Shown here in pieces: positions 53,717 to 63,291 of a stretch of DNA of 64,000 nucleotides (the stretch's first letter is position 1; each line of letters begins with the position of its first letter). A program made the translations under genes and the position numbers. The stretch is from contig CATOSU010000002.1 in assembly GCA_951812615.1 (NCBI GenBank), forward strand, positions 1,178,001 to 1,242,000, in the 5' to 3' direction. The stretch is from an uncultured Paracoccaceae bacterium. Its GTDB lineage: Bacteria > Pseudomonadota > Alphaproteobacteria > Rhodobacterales > Rhodobacteraceae. A model generated the notes under the pieces. It saw nothing but the letters and a program-made list of their open reading frames with translations. It did no database searches and was not told where the DNA came from.

Positions 53717-54592
53717 ATGGTCAAGACATTGCTTTCCTTCGGACATGGGTTTTCTGCGCAGGCGCTGGCCGGACCGCTGCTGGCGGAAGGCTGGCAGGTG
53801 ATCGGGACAACGCGGTCTGCCGAAAAGGCCCGGGCGATTCGCGACACCGGGGCCGGGGCGGTGATCTGGCCGGGACCCGATACGCCGCCCCTCGATGGGG
53901 TTTCGCATCTGCTCATTTCAGCCGGTCCTGACGAAGACGGCGACCCGGTTTTGCGCAGCCTCGGGGGCGAAATCGCCCGCAGAGCCGATCAGTTCGAATG
54001 GGTCGGATACCTGTCGACAACCGGCGTGTACGGCAACCACGATGGCGGCTGGGTAGACGAAACAACCCCGCTGACCCCGACAACCCGACGGGGCAAATGG
54101 CGCAAGGCGGCAGAAGAGGCGTGGCAGGCGGTTCCCGGCCTTCCGGTTCACATTTTCCGGCTGGCGGGCATCTATGGGCCGGGGCGGGGCCCGTTTCAGA
54201 AGCTGCGCAACGGATCTGCACGGCGGGTCATCAAGCCTGGCCAGGTGTTCAGCCGCATTCATGTCGAAGATATCGCGCAGGTCCTGCAGGCATCCATTGC
54301 GCGCCCGGATCCCGGTGCGGTCTATAATCTGTGCGATGACGATCCTGCCCCGCCGCAGGACGTGATCGGCTATGCCGCGGAGCTGCTGGGCGTGCCGGTC
54401 CCGCCCGAGGTGCCCTTTGACGAGGCCGAGATGTCGCCGATGGCGCGCAGTTTCTATTCAGACAGCAAGCGGGTTCGCAACGACAGGATCAAGAACGAGC
54501 TGGGCGTGGTGCTGAGATATCCGACCTACCGGGCAGCGCTGCAGGCCATGCTTGCGGCGGAAGAGGCGCTCAGCCGCAGTCAATCTTCGTGA
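53717..54592 (+). CDS. NAD(P)-dependent oxidoreductase (YeeZ-like extended SDR)
   Basis: A 291-residue Rossmann-fold protein. SFGHGFSAQAL occupies the nucleotide-binding loop position (altered G motif), and GYLSTTGVYGNHDGGW and FRLAGIYGPGRGPF match the YeeZ-type family. Function unknown. The ATG at 53717 lacks a good ribosome site and may be leaderless; an ATG at 53699 is in the same frame. Divergent from paaA, sharing a 101-bp regulatory gap. Confidence 0.78.
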   Translation: MVKTLLSFGHGFSAQALAGPLLAEGWQVIGTTRSAEKARAIRDTGAGAVIWPGPDTPPLDGVSHLLISAGPDEDGDPVLRSLGGEIARRADQFEWVGYLSTTGVYGNHDGGWVDETTPLTPTTRRGKWRKAAEEAWQAVPGLPVHIFRLAGIYGPGRGPFQKLRNGSARRVIKPGQVFSRIHVEDIAQVLQASIARPDPGAVYNLCDDDPAPPQDVIGYAAELLGVPVPPEVPFDEAEMSPMARSFYSDSKRVRNDRIKNELGVVLRYPTYRAALQAMLAAEEALSRSQSS

Positions 54593-54923
54593 TCGTGCCG
54601 GACGCGTCGACAAAGACATTCATGCGGCTGGAATCATAATCCTGCGTGACCAGATCACCGGGATTGATGACCCGTGCCTTTTCCGGCAGCCGGGGCTGCG
54701 CATCGGCCAGTGGTCCGCCGACCAGATCCAGTGTCTCGTGCGCGCCGCAGGTGATCAGCGTCAGGTCCTTGCTGGGGTCGTAGGGTTCGGTTTCTTCGGT
54801 GGCGTCGTCGCCGGTTTCCGAAACCTCTGACACAGGCAACGGATCGACCGGAGGCAGGTCGTCGGGCGCCGTTGAGCAGGCAGCGAGCATGGCGGCCAAA
54901 CAGATCATCCAGGATTTCGGCAC
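54570..54923 (-). CDS. I78 family peptidase inhibitor lipoprotein
   Basis: 117 residues with a lipoprotein signal (PKSWMICLAAMLAAC, lipobox LAAC) and a spacer rich in Glu, Asp and Pro. The Inhibitor_I78 domain (DLVGGPLADAQ, INPGDLVTQDYDSSRMN, and the final Cys) follows. The family inhibits serine proteases. The GTG at 54923 with AAGGAG upstream is chosen; longer in-frame starts would spoil the signal. Probably periplasmic, membrane-anchored. Confidence 0.8.
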   Translation of the reverse strand: MPKSWMICLAAMLAACSTAPDDLPPVDPLPVSEVSETGDDATEETEPYDPSKDLTLITCGAHETLDLVGGPLADAQPRLPEKARVINPGDLVTQDYDSSRMNVFVDASGTITKIDCG

Positions 54924-55033
54924 TGTATGCTCCTTTGCGAGTCGCCATTCCCCGTGGCCCAAATGCCATTCCGTTGTTGAAAACCACAAGTCTTTGCCTC
55001 AGGCTCAAGCCAAATTCGAAGGAGGAGTAACGG

Positions 55034-56146
55034 ATGCGCACCAGAGCCGCGGTTGCCACGGGGGCGGGAAAGCCGCTTGAAATCATGGATGTGAACCTCG
55101 ATGGCCCACGGGCCGGCGAAGTGTTGGTAGAGGTTAAGGCAACGGGAATTTGCCACACCGACGAATTTACCCTTTCCGGGGCCGACCCCGAAGGGTTGTT
55201 CCCGGCAATTTTGGGCCACGAGGGCGCCGGTGTGGTTCTGGAGATGGGCGAAGGCGTGACCAGCCTGAAGCCGGGCGATCACGTGATCCCGCTATACACA
55301 CCGGAATGTCGCGAGTGTGAATACTGCCTGAACCCCAAGACAAACCTGTGTCAGGCGATTCGCACCACGCAGGGTCAGGGGCTAATGCCGGACGGCACCA
55401 GCCGGTTTACCACGCTCGATGGTGATCAGATCCTGCATTACATGGGCTGTTCGACGTTTTCGAACCACACCGTCCTGCCGGAGATTGCGCTGGCCAAGGT
55501 CAACCCGGACGCGCCGTTCGACAAGATCTGTTACATCGGCTGTGGCGTGACGACAGGCATCGGCGCGGTGATGAACACCGCCAAGGTCGAGATCGGATCG
55601 CGGGCCGTGGTGTTCGGGCTGGGCGGTATCGGGCTGAACGTGATTCAGGGTCTGCGGCTGGCCGGTGCGGACCAGATCGTCGGCGTTGACCTGAACCCGG
55701 ACAAGAAACCCATGGCCGAGCGGTTCGGCATGACCGATTTCGTCAACCCGACCGAAGTTGAAGGCGATCTGGTGCCGTATCTGGTGGATCTGACCAAGGG
55801 CGGAGCCGACTATACGTTTGACGCCACGGGCAACGTCAACGTCATGCGCGACGCGCTGGAATGCGCGCATAAGGGCTGGGGCGAATCAATCATCATCGGG
55901 GTGGCACCGGCAGGGGCGGAGATTTCGACCCGTCCCTTCCAGCTGGTCACCGGGCGCAGCTGGCGCGGAACCGCTTTTGGCGGCGCGCGGGGGCGCACGG
56001 ACGTGCCCAGGATCGTGGACTGGTACATGGAAGGGAAGATCGAGATCGACCCGATGATCACCCATTCCCTGACGCTCGACAACATCAACGAAGGCTTCGA
56101 CCTGATGCATGCGGGCAAGTCGATCCGGTCGGTGGTGGTGTACTGA
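55034..56146 (+). CDS. frmA: S-(hydroxymethyl)glutathione dehydrogenase / class III alcohol dehydrogenase
   Basis: Oxidises S-hydroxymethylglutathione (from formaldehyde) with NAD; also S-nitrosoglutathione reductase. The 370-residue zinc enzyme has [20 protein letters not shown], the structural-zinc cysteines [15 protein letters not shown] and the NAD loop [16 protein letters not shown] precedes the ATG. Followed by a clear terminator. The two GFA proteins at 24.8-25.7 kb may act in the same chemistry. Confidence 0.95.
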   Translation: MRTRAAVATGAGKPLEIMDVNLDGPRAGEVLVEVKATGICHTDEFTLSGADPEGLFPAILGHEGAGVVLEMGEGVTSLKPGDHVIPLYTPECRECEYCLNPKTNLCQAIRTTQGQGLMPDGTSRFTTLDGDQILHYMGCSTFSNHTVLPEIALAKVNPDAPFDKICYIGCGVTTGIGAVMNTAKVEIGSRAVVFGLGGIGLNVIQGLRLAGADQIVGVDLNPDKKPMAERFGMTDFVNPTEVEGDLVPYLVDLTKGGADYTFDATGNVNVMRDALECAHKGWGESIIIGVAPAGAEISTRPFQLVTGRSWRGTAFGGARGRTDVPRIVDWYMEGKIEIDPMITHSLTLDNINEGFDLMHAGKSIRSVVVY

Positions 56147-56153
56147 CCCCGTC

Positions 56154-56179
56154 AAAGGCCCGCAAAAGCGCGGGCCTTT
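56154..56179 (+). terminator. Hairpin terminator after class III ADH
   Basis: AAAGGCCCGC (56154-56163) and GCGGGCCTTT (56170-56179) form a perfect 10-bp stem with a six-base loop, eight bases after the stop codon. The stem ends in TTT. Confidence 0.8.
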
Positions 56180-56209
56180 GGATGTCGTGACCGGGGTCGG
56201 ATCACCGGA

Positions 56210-57097
56210 TCACGATTTCACACCGTTCAGACGGGCGACATGGTCGGCCAGCATTGGCACGTAATCCTCGGGCCCGTCGGCGCCGGCAGAGATGGCCATG
56301 CCAAAGGCATTCTTGGCGGCATTGCCCATTGGATTGGCCAGACCGGCGGCGTCAGCCATGCTTTCCAGATAGCGCAGGTCCTTGAACGCGTTGGTCAGGG
56401 TGAATTTATGCGCCTCGCGGTCACCGTCCATCGCGTAGGCCATGAACGTCTGATAAAACCCGCAATCCATGCGGCTGCCGCGGATGACGTTATCGAAATC
56501 CTGCGTCGATATCCCGACCTTGGCGCCCAGTGCCAGCGCTTCGGCGTAGAGCGCGGCGTATCCCAGCGACAGGAAGTTGTTGAGGAGCTTCATCTTGTGC
56601 CCGTCGCCGGGCTCGCCGATGCGAATCACCGACCCGGCCCAGGTTTCGATGACTGGGCGGATGCGGTCGAAGACCCCGGTTTCGGCCCCGACCATGGCGG
56701 ACAGTTTGCCTTCGGCGGCCTGCACCGGCGTTCCTCCCAGTGGCGCGTCGGCGATGTGCAGCCCTCTGGCCTGCAGCGTGGCGGCCAGCTTTGCGGTCGA
56801 GACCGGATCGGAGGTGGAGCAATCGACAATGACCCCGCCGGGCGGCAGGCTGTCGGCGAGCTGGGCGACGGTGGCTTCGACCTGGGGTGACCCGGGCAGG
56901 CACAAAAAGACGATGCTCGACGCCGCCGCAAGCTCGGCCGCCGAGGCGGCTTCGACGGCGCCATGCGCGACTAGATCTTCGATCGGGGCGCGGTTGCGGT
57001 GACCCAGTACCGTCAGCTTGTACCCCTTGCCGACAATATTCCGGGCCATGCCGTGGCCCATCAGGCCGACGCCGACAAAACCGACTGTCTCTGTCAT
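56210..57097 (-). CDS. NAD(P)-dependent beta-hydroxyacid dehydrogenase (3-hydroxyisobutyrate dehydrogenase family)
   Basis: 295 residues. The N-terminal GFVGVGLMGHGMA loop and DCSTSDPVS motif, and the catalytic lysine in GDGHKMKLLNN, place it in the 3-hydroxyisobutyrate/tartronate semialdehyde reductase family. The exact acid is unknown. The ATG at 57097 (MTETVGFVG) has GGAGA seven bases upstream; the ATG at 57103 is too close to it. Confidence 0.88.
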   Translation of the reverse strand: MTETVGFVGVGLMGHGMARNIVGKGYKLTVLGHRNRAPIEDLVAHGAVEAASAAELAAASSIVFLCLPGSPQVEATVAQLADSLPPGGVIVDCSTSDPVSTAKLAATLQARGLHIADAPLGGTPVQAAEGKLSAMVGAETGVFDRIRPVIETWAGSVIRIGEPGDGHKMKLLNNFLSLGYAALYAEALALGAKVGISTQDFDNVIRGSRMDCGFYQTFMAYAMDGDREAHKFTLTNAFKDLRYLESMADAAGLANPMGNAAKNAFGMAISAGADGPEDYVPMLADHVARLNGVKS

Positions 57098-57199
57098 ATT
57101 CATTCTCCGAACTTTTCTGATCGTCCAACCCGTCTGCAGGGTTCCCAGCCATATCTCTGGCAACAGGCTCGCAGTAGCACAGAACGACGGGGTCTACAC

Positions 57200-57532
57200 A
57201 TGCGTTCAGAGTTTGCGATCTACCCGAGCCCGCAAGGCAGGACGATGTTTGTGACCGGCGGTGCATCGGGGACCAGAGCCGAGATCGTGCCGGCCTGTGC
57301 CGCACAGGGGTGCCGGGTCGGGATTCTGGACATCGACGAGGCCGCCAGCTCCGCGATGGTCGAACGAACCGCAGGCGAGGTTGCCGCCGAAATCTGCGAT
57401 CTGCGCGATATTGATGCGTTGCGTGCGGTGCTGGACCGAAACCACGCCCGATTACCGGGACGACCGGATGCACACAAACCTGCGGCCATGTGTTCGGCAA
57501 ACAACTTCATGGGTGAAGCCGGGTCGATCTGA
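57200..57532 (+). pseudogene. Truncated short-chain dehydrogenase remnant
   Basis: Encodes 110 residues resembling the N terminus of an SDR: TMFVTGGASGTRAEIV (the usual GxG(I)G glycine motif is damaged: GTR for GIG) and RVGILDIDEAA with CDLRDIDAL. The Ser-Tyr-Lys active site is missing and the frame stops at 57532, where an intact SDR would have about 250 residues. Probably a decayed gene between the dehydrogenase and the TetR gene. Confidence 0.6.
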
Positions 57533-57534
57533 GA

Positions 57535-58152
57535 TCAGGCGCCGTAGCGCGCCATGAAGGTCTCGACGGCGTTCACAACGACGTCGTCGATTTCTTCCTG
57601 CGAAAACTGTGTCTGAACACCGAAGGCGGCCAGATTCCAGAGCTTGACCTTGCACAGTTCGGAAAACTGTTCGGCGGCCATCTGAAGGTCGGGCAGGTTC
57701 AGCTCGCCGCGCTGGGCCGCTATTTCAAGGTACTCGGCCAGTCGTTTGCGCCCCATTTCGGGGCCGGCGGCATAAAACGCGCGGCCCAGTTCCGGGAACC
57801 GGTCACGCTCGGCCATGCAGATCCTGAAAATGCGCTGGGCAAATTCAGACAGCAGAAACGGCACGATCTGGCTGGCGGCGACGGTCAGAACTTCGCGCGG
57901 CGGTTTTGTGTCGTCGATCAGTTCCAGCGCGCGGTCGGCCATGCTGTTGCATTCGGTTTGGGCAACTTCCATGAACAGCAGCCGCTTGTCAGGAAAATAG
58001 CTGTATAGCGTCGCCTTGCTGACACCGGCTGCGCGGGCAATGTCATCGACACTGGCGCCTTCGAAGCCATCACGTAAGAATACTTCACGGGCTCCGTTCA
58101 GCACCTGCTGAAACTTGCGCCCTGTTCTGACGATCGTTGCTGATTCCGGCAT
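57535..58152 (-). CDS. TetR family transcriptional regulator
   Basis: 205 residues with an N-terminal helix-turn-helix (GASVDDIARAAGVSKATLYS, then YFPDKRLLF) and a helical ligand domain. It is divergent from mbfA. Its own promoter (TTGCAA, 17 bases, TATTTT on the minus strand) has an AACCG-type palindrome in the spacer, so it probably represses itself and may also affect mbfA. The ligand is unknown. Confidence 0.9.
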   Translation of the reverse strand: MPESATIVRTGRKFQQVLNGAREVFLRDGFEGASVDDIARAAGVSKATLYSYFPDKRLLFMEVAQTECNSMADRALELIDDTKPPREVLTVAASQIVPFLLSEFAQRIFRICMAERDRFPELGRAFYAAGPEMGRKRLAEYLEIAAQRGELNLPDLQMAAEQFSELCKVKLWNLAAFGVQTQFSQEEIDDVVVNAVETFMARYGA

Positions 58153-58184
58153 GGCCGCTCCGGTTGGGGTCGGTTGAAAATATA

Positions 58185-58219
58185 AACCGGACGGTTCAGT
58201 TGCAACAACAACCGTCCGG
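58185..58219. promoter_or_regulatory. TetR-type operator AACCGNNCGGTT pair
   Basis: AACCGGACGGTT (58185-58196) is a palindrome in the predicted spacer of the tetR promoter. CCGGACGGTT (58187-58196) also pairs with AACCGTCCGG (58210-58219) across 13 bases. This suits a dimer or pair of dimers of the adjacent TetR protein. Confidence 0.6.
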
Positions 58220-58251
58220 GGCGATTGAACATTTCACCGGAAACATAGTAG

Positions 58252-58268
58252 TTTAGAATAGTTCTAAA
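58252..58268. promoter_or_regulatory. Iron control element (ICE box) for Irr before mbfA
   Basis: TTTAGAA-TAG-TTCTAAA is a perfect inverted repeat with 7-bp arms, the form of the Irr operator (ICE box) in rhizobia and relatives. It lies 10 bp before the mbfA ATG. Irr is known to repress mbfA under low iron in related alphaproteobacteria. Confidence 0.75.
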
Positions 58269-58278
58269 AGAGGCAGAC

Positions 58279-59253
58279 ATGCAGTTCTTTGCACACAGGA
58301 AGCGCTTTGGCGATCTGACCGAGCAGGAAATCGTCGCTCTGGCGATATCGTCGGAGGAGGACGATGCGCGCATCTACCGCGGATATGCCGAGCGGTTGCG
58401 GGCGGATTACCCGGCAAGCGCGAAGGTATTCGAGGGGATGGCAGAAGAAGAAGACCGCCATCGCCGAATGCTGATCGAATTACACGAAGACCGATTCGGA
58501 CCCACGATACCGTTGATCCGGCGCGAGCATGTTGCCGGATACTATGCCCGCCGACCGGTGTGGCTGGTGGAAAACCTGAGCCTTGAGCGCATGCGGGAAG
58601 AGGCCGAAGCCATGGAGCGGCAGGCCGAACGGTTCTATCTGGCGGCGGCGCATCGGACGTCGGACACGGCCACGCGAAAACTGCTGGGGGATCTGGCGGC
58701 GGCCGAGTCCGGGCATCAAAGAACGGCCGTTGAGCTGGAACAGATGCATCTGGCCGATGATGCAAAGGACGACGAAGCGCGCACGGCGCGGCGTCAGTTC
58801 ATCCTGACATGGGTCCAGCCCGGGCTTGCCGGTTTGATGGACGGGTCGGTTTCCACTCTTGCGCCGATTTTCGCCACGGCATTTGCAACACAGGATACGT
58901 GGACAACGTTTCTGGTGGGTGTTGCTGCCTCGGTCGGGGCGGGGATCTCGATGGGCTTCACCGAAGCGGCATCGGATGACGGCGAATTGTCGGGCCGCGG
59001 ATCGCCGCTCAAGCGCGGGCTGGCGTCGGGGGTGATGACCACTGTTGGCGGGCTGGGACATGCGCTGCCTTACCTGATTTCCGATTTCTGGACCGCAACA
59101 TCGCTGGCGGTGGTCGTGGTGTTCATCGAGCTGTGGGCAATCGCGTGGATTCAGAACAAGTACATGGAAACGCCGTTCTTCCGGGCGGCCTTGCAGGTGG
59201 TTCTGGGCGGTGCGCTGGTGCTGGGTGCGGGTATTCTGATTGGCAGCGGATAG
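58279..59253 (+). CDS. mbfA: Membrane-bound ferritin MbfA (erythrin-VIT1 fusion)
   Basis: Exports iron and protects against iron and peroxide stress. The 324-residue protein has an N-terminal ferritin-like erythrin domain (1-140, ligands in SSEEDDARIYRG and AEEEDRHRR). A C-terminal VIT1/CCC1-like membrane domain (from 160; LAGLMDGSVSTLAPIF) follows. Length and fusion match MbfA. The ICE box upstream indicates Irr control. AGAGG before the ATG overlaps the operator edge. Confidence 0.93.
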   Translation: MQFFAHRKRFGDLTEQEIVALAISSEEDDARIYRGYAERLRADYPASAKVFEGMAEEEDRHRRMLIELHEDRFGPTIPLIRREHVAGYYARRPVWLVENLSLERMREEAEAMERQAERFYLAAAHRTSDTATRKLLGDLAAAESGHQRTAVELEQMHLADDAKDDEARTARRQFILTWVQPGLAGLMDGSVSTLAPIFATAFATQDTWTTFLVGVAASVGAGISMGFTEAASDDGELSGRGSPLKRGLASGVMTTVGGLGHALPYLISDFWTATSLAVVVVFIELWAIAWIQNKYMETPFFRAALQVVLGGALVLGAGILIGSG

Positions 59254-59316
59254 TCCGGGTTTGACAGCCGCAGCGTTTCAGGTTCTGACGGGCCGGGATG
59301 AATTTCGGAGCCGGGT

Positions 59317-60303
59317 TTGACCTCAGACACAGAGCACAAAGCGCGCGAACTGGTGGCGGTTGTCGTAACTTACAACCGGCTGGCGCAACTGCGTGTGACG
59401 ATTGAGCGGCTGCTGACGACGTCGGCGGATGACCTTGCTGCGATTGTCGTGGTGGACAATGCATCGACCGACGGAACCGGCCCGTTTCTGGACGGGTTGG
59501 CGGATCCGCGGCTTTGTGTGCACCGGCACAGCGAAAACGGCGGTGGGGCGGCAGGCTTTGAATCGGGAATGCGGCTGGCGGTTGACCGGTTCGATCCGGA
59601 TTGGGTTCTGGTCATGGATGACGATGCCCGCCCGGATCCCGGCGCGTTGCAGGCCTTTCATGATCTGCCGGACGAGAAATGGGATGCCATTGCTGCGGCG
59701 GTCTATTTTCCCGGCGGCGAGATCTGCGAAATGAACCGCCCGTCGCGCAACCCGTTCTGGCACTGGGAAGAATTCTGGCGAACGGCGCGCGGGGGGCGTG
59801 GCGGTTTCCATCTGCGCCCGGAATGCTACGAAGGCCCGGCGATCGAGATTGACGTCACCTCGTTCGTGGGCCTGTTCCTGTCGCGGCGGGCGATTGCGCT
59901 GGTCGGGTATCCGGACCGGCGGCTGTTTATCTATGGCGATGACGGGCTGTATACGCTGGGTCTGCGGATGGCCGGGGGGCGGATCGGGTTCGAACCGGGG
60001 ATACGGTTTGAGCATGACCTGACCACGTTCGACGGCCAGCGCGGCCGCTTCCGGCCGATGTGGAAGGCGTATTATTATCATCGGAACCTGCTGATGCTGT
60101 ACCGGATGGCGGCAGGGTGGATGTTCTGGCCGGCGCTGGCGGTTATTGTTCCGAAATGGCTGGCCAAACGCCGCGATCATCCGGGGGACGAGGCGGTGTT
60201 CGACGCACTGATCCGGCGGGCGATCCGCGATGGTCTGCGCCGGGACGTCAGCGCGACGCATGGCGAAATCGTCGCCATGGCCGACAGTCAGGTCAGCGAT
60301 TGA
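59317..60303 (+). CDS. Glycosyltransferase family 2 protein
   Basis: A 328-residue GT-A-fold transferase. The start VVVTYNRLAQLRVTIERLL, the DNASTDG and MDDDARPDP (DxD) motifs and GDDGLYTLGLRMAGG resemble GlfT-like galactofuranosyl or rhamnosyl transferases. The start is a TTG (59317) with GGAG upstream. It overlaps the 3' end of kpsM, on the opposite strand, by 11 bp. First gene of the capsule locus. Confidence 0.88.
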   Translation: MTSDTEHKARELVAVVVTYNRLAQLRVTIERLLTTSADDLAAIVVVDNASTDGTGPFLDGLADPRLCVHRHSENGGGAAGFESGMRLAVDRFDPDWVLVMDDDARPDPGALQAFHDLPDEKWDAIAAAVYFPGGEICEMNRPSRNPFWHWEEFWRTARGGRGGFHLRPECYEGPAIEIDVTSFVGLFLSRRAIALVGYPDRRLFIYGDDGLYTLGLRMAGGRIGFEPGIRFEHDLTTFDGQRGRFRPMWKAYYYHRNLLMLYRMAAGWMFWPALAVIVPKWLAKRRDHPGDEAVFDALIRRAIRDGLRRDVSATHGEIVAMADSQVSD

Positions 60304-61114
60304 GGATGTCTTTGTGGTACCGCCCCAGAAGGACAAGTCCGATGAACAACGTGATCAGCGAAACCGACATGACAAAGGTCGCTGAGATATACTGTGGCTG
60401 ATAGGTCGGGAAGAAACCTATGCGCATCAGCCCGGTGATATGAACGATCGGGTTCCACCAAAGCACTGCCTGGGCCGAGGAGGGCAAATCCTCCATGATG
60501 TAGAGGACCGCGGACAGGATAAAGAGCGGTCTGGTCAGGATGCCCCAGATGATGTCCCATGTCGGATAAATCCCGCTGAGTGCGCAATTCAGTGTTCCGA
60601 TGCCCAGGCCGAGCATGGCAGCGAGACACATGGCCGCCACGATCGGCTGAAAATCCAGAACCACGCGGGTATCTGTCGACGCCAGGATCCCGGTCATCAG
60701 AAGGTAGGTGACAAGAGCACTGGTCAGCAGGTTGAGCAGGAACCGCGCGATGATGGCGTCCAGCCATGTCACGGCGGGGTATTGCAACAGGGGTTTGGAG
60801 AAGGAAATCCCGCGCCCGACCGCTGATGAGATCGATTGGTACAAATTGAAAGGCAGGTAACCTGTTGAGTAGAAAAGTAGAAAACTGCTGCCCAATGACG
60901 GCGAGCGCATCATCAGGGAAAACCCGTAGCTGAGGATGAAGATTGCACCGAGCGGCTCCAGAACCGCCCAGATACACCCGCCCGGGTTCTGACCGTATCG
61001 GGTCGACATCTCGCGCAGGATCAACGCCATAATGGTGCGCAGCGTCGGAATGCTGCGCATTCGGCGGTTTTTTGGTTCCTGGGGCTGCGCCAATGGCGGA
61101 TCAGAAGCCGTCAT
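60293..61114 (-). CDS. kpsM: Polysaccharide ABC transporter permease
   Basis: A 273-residue ABC-2-type membrane protein with about six hydrophobic segments (REMSTRYGQNPGG at the N terminus), matching KpsM-type capsular or polysaccharide exporters. It works with the ATP-binding protein at 62556. Transcribed opposite to its partner genes, with a 91-bp divergent promoter region before kpsE. Confidence 0.9.
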   Translation of the reverse strand: MTASDPPLAQPQEPKNRRMRSIPTLRTIMALILREMSTRYGQNPGGCIWAVLEPLGAIFILSYGFSLMMRSPSLGSSFLLFYSTGYLPFNLYQSISSAVGRGISFSKPLLQYPAVTWLDAIIARFLLNLLTSALVTYLLMTGILASTDTRVVLDFQPIVAAMCLAAMLGLGIGTLNCALSGIYPTWDIIWGILTRPLFILSAVLYIMEDLPSSAQAVLWWNPIVHITGLMRIGFFPTYQPQYISATFVMSVSLITLFIGLVLLGRYHKDILNR

Positions 61115-61205
61115 TTGATCCCATTTGCTATACTGGCCATCGTCCTGTGGATTATGTATTGGAAACAGTGTGATTTCAAACGGCTTCGCGCCGGATCGGA
61201 GCGGA

Positions 61206-62540
61206 ATGACGGAAGATCCGAGGTTGCCGGACCCTGAGCTGGAAACCGAAACTCAGGACAACCGGGATACGGGTACCGCGGTCACAAAGGCCAAGGACCG
61301 CGAACTCAGAAAAAACAAGCCCGGTGGCCGCAAGAATCAGGTGGGGCCGCAGCGCAACAAGGGTGCCGGCAAGGCGAAACCGCCGCCGGAGGTCGTCGAG
61401 GTCCATCCGGTGGCACATCCTGCGCATATGAAGCGGCGGCACTGGGGGCTGTTGTTCAGTTTTATCCTGCTGGTGCTGGCGCCGGTGGGCGCGTTGATCT
61501 TCTATCTGTGGTTCATCGCCGAGGATCAGTATGCATCAACCACCGGGTTTACCGTCCGCAAGGAGGAAGGCGCGGCGGCAACGGATCTGCTGGGCGGGCT
61601 GACCCAGTTTGCCGGCGGCGGGGAAACGACGGATGGCGATATCCTTTATGAATTTATGCAGAGTCAGGGCCTGATCGGTTCGATCGACGCCTCACTGGAC
61701 CTGCGTGGTCATTATTCGCAGCACTGGCCGAAGGACTGGCTGTTTTCGCTGTGGCCTGACGCGTCGGTCGAGGACCTGATGTGGTATTGGCCGCGCGTGG
61801 TGAGAATTGCCTATGATCAGGGAACCGGGCTGATGGATGTCAGGGTTCTGGCGTTTGATGCCGATTATGCGCAGGAAATCGCGCAGGAGATCGTCCGCGA
61901 AAGCCAGCAGATGATCAATCAGCTGAACGCGCAGGCCCGCGAAGATGCGATGAAATACGCGCGTGGCGATCTGGAAGATGCCATTACCCGGCTGAAAGAG
62001 GCGCGGGAGGCGCTGACGCAGTTCCGGACGCGGACCCAGATCGTCGACCCGGCGGCGGATATTCAGAGCCGCCTGGGCGTGATGGCGAACCTTCAGCAGC
62101 AGCTGGCCGAAGCGCTGATCGAGTTCGACCTTTTGCGTGACACCACCAGCCCCAACGACCCGCGGGTGACCAAGGCACAGAGAATGATCGAGGTGATCCG
62201 CGACCGGATTGCGATCGAACGGCAGACCTTCACCAGCGACAGCACCGAAACCGGGGCGGTCGGGCAGGATTACCCGTCGCTGATTGCCGAGTTCGAGAGC
62301 CTGACCGTGGACCGTGAATATGCCGAACAAAGCTATCGTGCCGCGCTGACCGCGGTTGACGTTTCCCGGGCCGAGGCGGCCCGGCAAAGCCGTTACCTGG
62401 CGACCTATATCCGGCCGACGAAGGCAACGGTTTCGCGGTATCCGTCCCGGTTCGTTCTGACCGGTCTGGCGGCGCTGTTTCTGTTGCTGATCTGGGCGAT
62501 CCTGTCGCTGGTTTACTACAGCCTGCGCGATCGTCGCTGA
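61206..62540 (+). CDS. kpsE: Capsule polysaccharide export inner-membrane protein (KpsE/Wzz-like)
   Basis: 444 residues. A charged, disordered N terminus (about 1-75) and one membrane segment (about 80-100) precede a long periplasmic coiled-coil region (QAREDAMKYARGDLEDAITR and beyond). A C-terminal membrane segment ends in YSLRDRR. This is the polysaccharide co-polymerase/export layout. The ATG at 61206 has GGAGCGGA before it; the frame is open 27 codons upstream. kpsT follows after 15 bp. Confidence 0.9.
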   Translation: MTEDPRLPDPELETETQDNRDTGTAVTKAKDRELRKNKPGGRKNQVGPQRNKGAGKAKPPPEVVEVHPVAHPAHMKRRHWGLLFSFILLVLAPVGALIFYLWFIAEDQYASTTGFTVRKEEGAAATDLLGGLTQFAGGGETTDGDILYEFMQSQGLIGSIDASLDLRGHYSQHWPKDWLFSLWPDASVEDLMWYWPRVVRIAYDQGTGLMDVRVLAFDADYAQEIAQEIVRESQQMINQLNAQAREDAMKYARGDLEDAITRLKEAREALTQFRTRTQIVDPAADIQSRLGVMANLQQQLAEALIEFDLLRDTTSPNDPRVTKAQRMIEVIRDRIAIERQTFTSDSTETGAVGQDYPSLIAEFESLTVDREYAEQSYRAALTAVDVSRAEAARQSRYLATYIRPTKATVSRYPSRFVLTGLAALFLLLIWAILSLVYYSLRDRR

Positions 62541-62555
62541 CCCGGAGCACCGGTC

Positions 62556-63209
62556 ATGATTCGGTTCGATAACCTGTCCAAGGGGTTTTGGGTCAACGGA
62601 AACTACAAGACCGTGATCGATAACCTGAACATGACCCTGCCGACCGGCAGCTCTTTGGCGCTGCTGGGTCGTAATGGCGCCGGGAAATCGACGCTTCTGC
62701 AAATGATTGCCGGCACCATTCGGCCCGATCACGGTCAGATCGTCAGCGACGGTTCGATCAGCTGGCCGGTGGGGTTCGGAGGATCGTTTCACCGCGAACT
62801 GACCGGAGCACAGAACGTGCGGTTCATCGCGCGGATTTACGGTGTGGACACGGACGGGCTGCTGGCCTTTGTCGAGGATTTCACCGAGCTGGGCCCGCAT
62901 TTCCATATGCCGGTGCGCAGCTATTCCTCGGGGATGAAGGCGCGGTTGGTCTTTGGTGCGTCGATGGGGATCCGGTTTGACACCTATCTGGTGGACGAGG
63001 TCACCGCTGTTGGTGACGCGGTCTTCAAACGCAAGAGCCGGGCGATCTTTCGCAAGCGGGTCAAGACTTCCAGCGCGATCATGGTGAACCACAACATGCG
63101 CGAAATCCGGGAGTTCTGCGATTCCGGCGTGGTGCTGGAAAAAGGGCGGCTGTTCTATTTCGAGGATTTGGAAGAGGCGATCGACACGCACGAAGCCCTG
63201 ATGGCGTAA
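62556..63209 (+). CDS. kpsT: Polysaccharide ABC transporter ATP-binding protein
   Basis: A 217-residue ATPase with Walker A GRNGAGKST (about 38-46), signature YSSGMKAR and Walker B YLVDEV followed by a His switch in VNHNM. It has no carbohydrate-binding extension, as in KpsT of group 2 capsules. Works with KpsM. Confidence 0.94.
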   Translation: MIRFDNLSKGFWVNGNYKTVIDNLNMTLPTGSSLALLGRNGAGKSTLLQMIAGTIRPDHGQIVSDGSISWPVGFGGSFHRELTGAQNVRFIARIYGVDTDGLLAFVEDFTELGPHFHMPVRSYSSGMKARLVFGASMGIRFDTYLVDEVTAVGDAVFKRKSRAIFRKRVKTSSAIMVNHNMREIREFCDSGVVLEKGRLFYFEDLEEAIDTHEALMA

Positions 63210-63291
63210 CGCCGGGTTGCGTGGGGCGCCGTGTCGGCCTAACCCCTGTGCGGTGTGCGACGGCGGAACCGTGCGTCACTCAGGGGGCCCG

